Part shown: positions 50,118 to 52,855 of the stretch, piece after piece | Layout of the letters: each line of letters begins with the position of its first letter | Position numbering within the stretch: position 1 is the stretch's first letter | Source of the DNA: a virus | IMG/VR virus record: IMGVR_UViG_3300044995_000307 | Location: 1 to 52,855 of that record | Strand: one strand, 5' to 3' | DNA: 52,855 bases | Position numbers and translations under genes: made by a program | Notes under the pieces: generated by a model | Databases searched by the model: none | What the model was told of the DNA's origin: nothing | Seen by the model: the letters and a program-made list of their open reading frames with translations, nothing else

Positions 50118-51284
50118 TTAAGCTCCCATTAATAAAAATATTTTTTTATAACTTTTTAATGAATTATATTCGCTTTGTGTTAAATGAATATAATTGCCTT
50201 GATTTAAGCCATCTAGCTCATTATGTAATACTGCTTGCGAAGGTATAAATGTGTTTGATTCATAATTATACACATTACCGCTAGTAGAATTTTTTTGAAT
50301 AATTATCTTACCAACTAATATTGTATGGTTAGTAACTAATTGTGGCAATGGTGGTTCTTGCTCTAATTCTGCATCACTTAATTTAGTATACTGATTTCTT
50401 CCTATTACTTCATAAATGTGATTATTGTTTTCTATGTCTCTATAATACCAGTTTACTACATAATGGTTATTAGATAATGGTGTCAAATTATTCCCATTAT
50501 CATAATCTGTATTATTAATAGATGCCCCACCATTAAATACGGTTTTATCCCATTGGCCAGCAGTATGATATAATCTAAATAGAACGTCATCATTACTATT
50601 TATAGATGGAAGTATATTTTTTTTAATACCATTATAAACTACTCCTTGACCTATTGTTATTATTAAAGAAGGAGAGGCTAATGCAATTTTTAAGCTACCA
50701 TTCTTTTTTACAAATTTGTTTACTTCATATAATCTGTCTAAAATTTTATTAGGTAATCCAGAAGCCTCATACTCCCAATCTAACACATGTAAGTTATTCC
50801 CATCTCTATATACAGTAAGATACTTAGCTAAATCACTTCTACGATAATTAGGCTCTGTTTGTGATATTACAAATTCTGGAGATCCTGAATTATAATCAAC
50901 ATATATGTAGTTAGTTGCACCATCTGCTAAATGTGGAAAATCAGTACCAGTGTCTCCACCAGTTACTGGAAGTGATTTTTTAGTACCAGAATAATTTTGA
51001 TCATCAAACAATGATACTATTAAATTAGGCAATGTTATAGTACCATCATTATTATCGACAAAAGTATTAGTATTATAAAGTACTCCTACAAAATTATTAT
51101 CACTAATATTACTTATTAATTTAAATTTTGATGGGTGCGTTTCTGGCGTTTGTCCAGGAATTGTATCTACGATTACTTCAAAAATATATTTTCCACCACT
51201 TGTATATTCATACGTTATATAATCATTGACAACGTATTTGTCAATAGGTTGATATTCATATAATTTTATACCTATTTTAGCCAT
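50118..51284 (-). CDS. Tail fibre protein, 388 aa
   Basis: N-terminal part looks like a carbohydrate-binding module (YVVNDYITYEYTSGGKYIF... PGQTPETHPSKF). The middle is beta-rich, and the C terminus carries the common fibre tag HNELDGLNQGNYIHLTQSEY (~355-375). Consistent with a fibre or receptor-binding protein. Its ATG overlaps the stop of the following repeat-rich fibre gene by one base. Confidence 0.72.
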   Translation of the reverse strand: MAKIGIKLYEYQPIDKYVVNDYITYEYTSGGKYIFEVIVDTIPGQTPETHPSKFKLISNISDNNFVGVLYNTNTFVDNNDGTITLPNLIVSLFDDQNYSGTKKSLPVTGGDTGTDFPHLADGATNYIYVDYNSGSPEFVISQTEPNYRRSDLAKYLTVYRDGNNLHVLDWEYEASGLPNKILDRLYEVNKFVKKNGSLKIALASPSLIITIGQGVVYNGIKKNILPSINSNDDVLFRLYHTAGQWDKTVFNGGASINNTDYDNGNNLTPLSNNHYVVNWYYRDIENNNHIYEVIGRNQYTKLSDAELEQEPPLPQLVTNHTILVGKIIIQKNSTSGNVYNYESNTFIPSQAVLHNELDGLNQGNYIHLTQSEYNSLKSYKKIFLLMGA

Positions 51285-52855
51285 TAGTATATTCTAAATT
51301 TACCACCACCAACATATTTAATAAAAATAGCACTCCATCCAGTCATATTATAAGAAGTACCTCCATCTATTGTTTCAGTGGCTGTATCAAATACCCCTAT
51401 ATCTACGTTTACATTAGCTCCCATGATCAAATAAGTTTTACCTACTCTTATAGAAGTAGTGTCTGGTAAAGTAAGACCAGTAGCTACCGTACAATTTAAA
51501 ATGTAATCAGAATCAGTAATTGAATAACTAGGAGAACCAATATTTTTGATATTGTCTTCTTCTAAGCCACCTCTATTTATAATACCACCATCTATTAAAG
51601 TTAAACCATTAATTCTCATTCTTTCATTGTAAGTAGCTGCTGCAGCATTCACTAACACTCTATTATGAGCAGATATTCTTAAACTTTCTACTAACACATT
51701 TTGAGAGTTACCAGAAGGTCCAGCAGGAGCTACTCTAAAGATAATGTCACCACCAATCCCTGTACCTGTACCTCTTGAACCATCTATATAAAATATATTA
51801 GCAGCAGCACTTTCATTTGCTAACGGTGTTACATCGTTTACATTGCTTCCTGGCTTTCCATGTATAGAAAGAGAAAAACTACCAGTAAATGCAGATACTT
51901 GTCCTCTACCTAAAAATGCTTTATTAATTACTGTACTATCACTACCAATTATCATTACATTGCTTTCTCTAATTGCTGCTAGCATTCCAATAGCAATAGC
52001 AGAAGTATAAGAAGAATTTGTAAAATTAGCACTGCGACCAATTAATACACTTGCAGAGGCATTATTTGTATTATATCCTGCATCCCAACCTATGAATACA
52101 TTATCATTTCCATTAGCATTATAAGCAGAATATACACCAATAGCAACATTTCTAGTTCCAATTGCCAGTTCTCTTAAAGAAAATGCTCCAATAGCAACAT
52201 TTTCAGAGCCAGTAGTATTAGAATATGATGATTGATATCCTAAAGCAGTATTATTACTTCCTGTAGTATTGTAATATAATGAAAATACTCCAATAGCTAC
52301 ATTATTACCGCTTGTAGTATTAGAATATAGTGAATAAAGACCTAAAGCAGTATTATTAGATCCTGTAGTATTAAATCGTAATGATTCTCTACCTATTGCT
52401 GTATTAAAACTACCTGTAGTATTAAAACGCAACGAATCATGTCCAACAGCTGTGTTGCTATTACCTGTAGTATTAGAATATAATGAAGAATATCCAATAG
52501 CTACGTTGCTATTACCTGTAGTATTAAAAAATAATGAAGAATATCCAATAGCTACGTTGCTATTACCTGTAGTATTAAAAAATAATGACAAAGGGCCTAA
52601 AGCTGTATTATAAAAACCTGTAGTATTAAAAAATAATGATTGATACCCAATGGTTACATTTTCATATCCTGTAGTATTAGAATATAACGATCGATATCCT
52701 ATAGCTGTATTGTTAGTTCCTGTAGTATTAAAAAATAATGATTGAAAGCCTAAAGCAGTATTATTAAATCCTATGGTATTAGATCGTAATGATTCTCTAC
52801 CGATAGCTGTATTGTTAGTTCCTGTAGTATTAAAATATAATGAATAAAATCCAAT
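51284..52855 (-). CDS. Repeat-rich tail fibre/adhesin, truncated at right edge
   Basis: The frame is open to the window end, so the start lies outside. At least 523 residues are visible: 13 copies of a 17-residue repeat NTTGxxNtAiGxxSLxx, like the beta-roll heads of trimeric autotransporters and many phage fibres, then degenerate repeats, a middle region (DVTPLANESAAANIFYIDG, IIFRVAPAGP, LRISAHNRVLVN) and a C-terminal tip (SYSITDSDYILNCTVATGLTL, FIKYVGGGKFRIY). An apparent start at 52591 is a TTG inside a repeat and is not real. Probably a trimeric host-binding fibre. Confidence 0.8.
   Translation of the reverse strand: MGFYSLYFNTTGTNNTAIGRESLRSNTIGFNNTALGFQSLFFNTTGTNNTAIGYRSLYSNTTGYENVTIGYQSLFFNTTGFYNTALGPLSLFFNTTGNSNVAIGYSSLFFNTTGNSNVAIGYSSLYSNTTGNSNTAVGHDSLRFNTTGSFNTAIGRESLRFNTTGSNNTALGLYSLYSNTTSGNNVAIGVFSLYYNTTGSNNTALGYQSSYSNTTGSENVAIGAFSLRELAIGTRNVAIGVYSAYNANGNDNVFIGWDAGYNTNNASASVLIGRSANFTNSSYTSAIAIGMLAAIRESNVMIIGSDSTVINKAFLGRGQVSAFTGSFSLSIHGKPGSNVNDVTPLANESAAANIFYIDGSRGTGTGIGGDIIFRVAPAGPSGNSQNVLVESLRISAHNRVLVNAAAATYNERMRINGLTLIDGGIINRGGLEEDNIKNIGSPSYSITDSDYILNCTVATGLTLPDTTSIRVGKTYLIMGANVNVDIGVFDTATETIDGGTSYNMTGWSAIFIKYVGGGKFRIY
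52169..52855 (-). repeat. 51-bp tandem repeats (17-residue) in fibre gene
   Basis: Thirteen full units of 51 bases plus a partial one at the edge, with a constant AATACTACAGG-type start and variable codons around GxxSL. Two adjacent units (about 52508-52610) are nearly identical, indicating recent duplication or recombination. Confidence 0.88.

Noticed and set aside
51284-52591. Fibre gene start at 52591
   Set aside because: The codon is TTG inside a repeat and the frame remains open with intact repeats to the window edge.
1-52855. Search for a DatZ-type HD-domain dATPase
   Set aside because: No unassigned protein in the window shows the HD...D metal-binding pattern convincingly; it may lie outside or be absent.
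1-52855. tRNA genes, CRISPR arrays, diversity-generating retroelements
   Set aside because: No cloverleaf with T-arm, no regularly spaced repeats with unique spacers, and no reverse transcriptase were seen by reading; a tRNAscan run would be decisive for tRNAs.
1-52855. Stop codon reassignment
   Set aside because: TAA, TAG and TGA all end genes at expected positions and none is found in frame inside conserved domains.

Overview
The window looks like part of a large, very AT-rich (roughly three quarters A+T) contractile-tailed phage genome with a T4-like core, probably infecting a Bacteroidetes/Flavobacteria host. Evidence for the phage: tail sheath and tail tube genes, a T4-type lysozyme, a UvsX recombinase, a DnaB/gp41-type helicase, the gp46/gp47 nuclease pair and part of a T4-type family B DNA polymerase. 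Evidence for the host: start codons have A/T-rich leaders with almost no Shine-Dalgarno sequence, and signal peptides end in the Q-rich style common in Flavobacteria. The genetic code is standard (TAA, TAG and TGA are all used as stops). I see no tRNA, CRISPR array, integrase or reverse transcriptase.

Layout. 43-7024: SF2 helicase, a run of small unknown accessory genes (including a 58-residue DnaJ-type zinc finger protein) and a PIF1-like helicase. 7112-8692: short plus-strand block ending in the tail tube. 8750-12677: unknown genes, a frame-disrupted DUF4326-like gene, a small family B polymerase-like protein and a frame-disrupted VSR-like homing endonuclease. 12771-16826: tail sheath and lysozyme. 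16988-20571: the uvsX, 77-residue gene, dnaB operon; the helicase is interrupted by an intein in its P-loop. 20658-26847: two more VSR-like endonucleases, a small one, and the C-terminal half of a T4-type DNA polymerase. 26844-32702: operon of MazG-like enzyme, possible sliding clamp, unknown gene, gp47, gp46. 32809-34818: unknown genes and a gp53/LysM-like baseplate protein. 34796-38681: adenylosuccinate lyase, a spanin-like pair and a large baseplate/tail protein. 38711-41655: membrane proteins, an HU protein and an unknown gene. 41725-43173: a PurZ/PurA-family enzyme. 43324-52855: membrane proteins, then a long block of tail fibre and appendage genes that runs off the right edge.

The main finding is a possible 2-aminoadenine (Z) DNA synthesis set. 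The PurA-family enzyme has Ser where PurA has its catalytic Asp, and Pro where PurA has the guanine-binding Asp. This is the pattern expected of PurZ, which makes N6-succino-2-amino-dAMP from dGMP. The same window encodes a MazG-like pyrophosphohydrolase (candidate MazZ, supplying dGMP) and, unusually, the phage's own PurB (candidate to cleave the succino intermediate to dZMP). No DatZ-type dATPase is visible here. A PurZ set beside T4-like replication genes, rather than a PolA-type DpoZ, would be noteworthy.

Other signals: two genes broken in the -1 direction exactly at canonical slippery heptamers (or at under-called homopolymers); a recurrent TGAAAC motif upstream of eight transcription units; and gene-end hairpins whose T-run and A-run flanks are reversed relative to ordinary intrinsic terminators.
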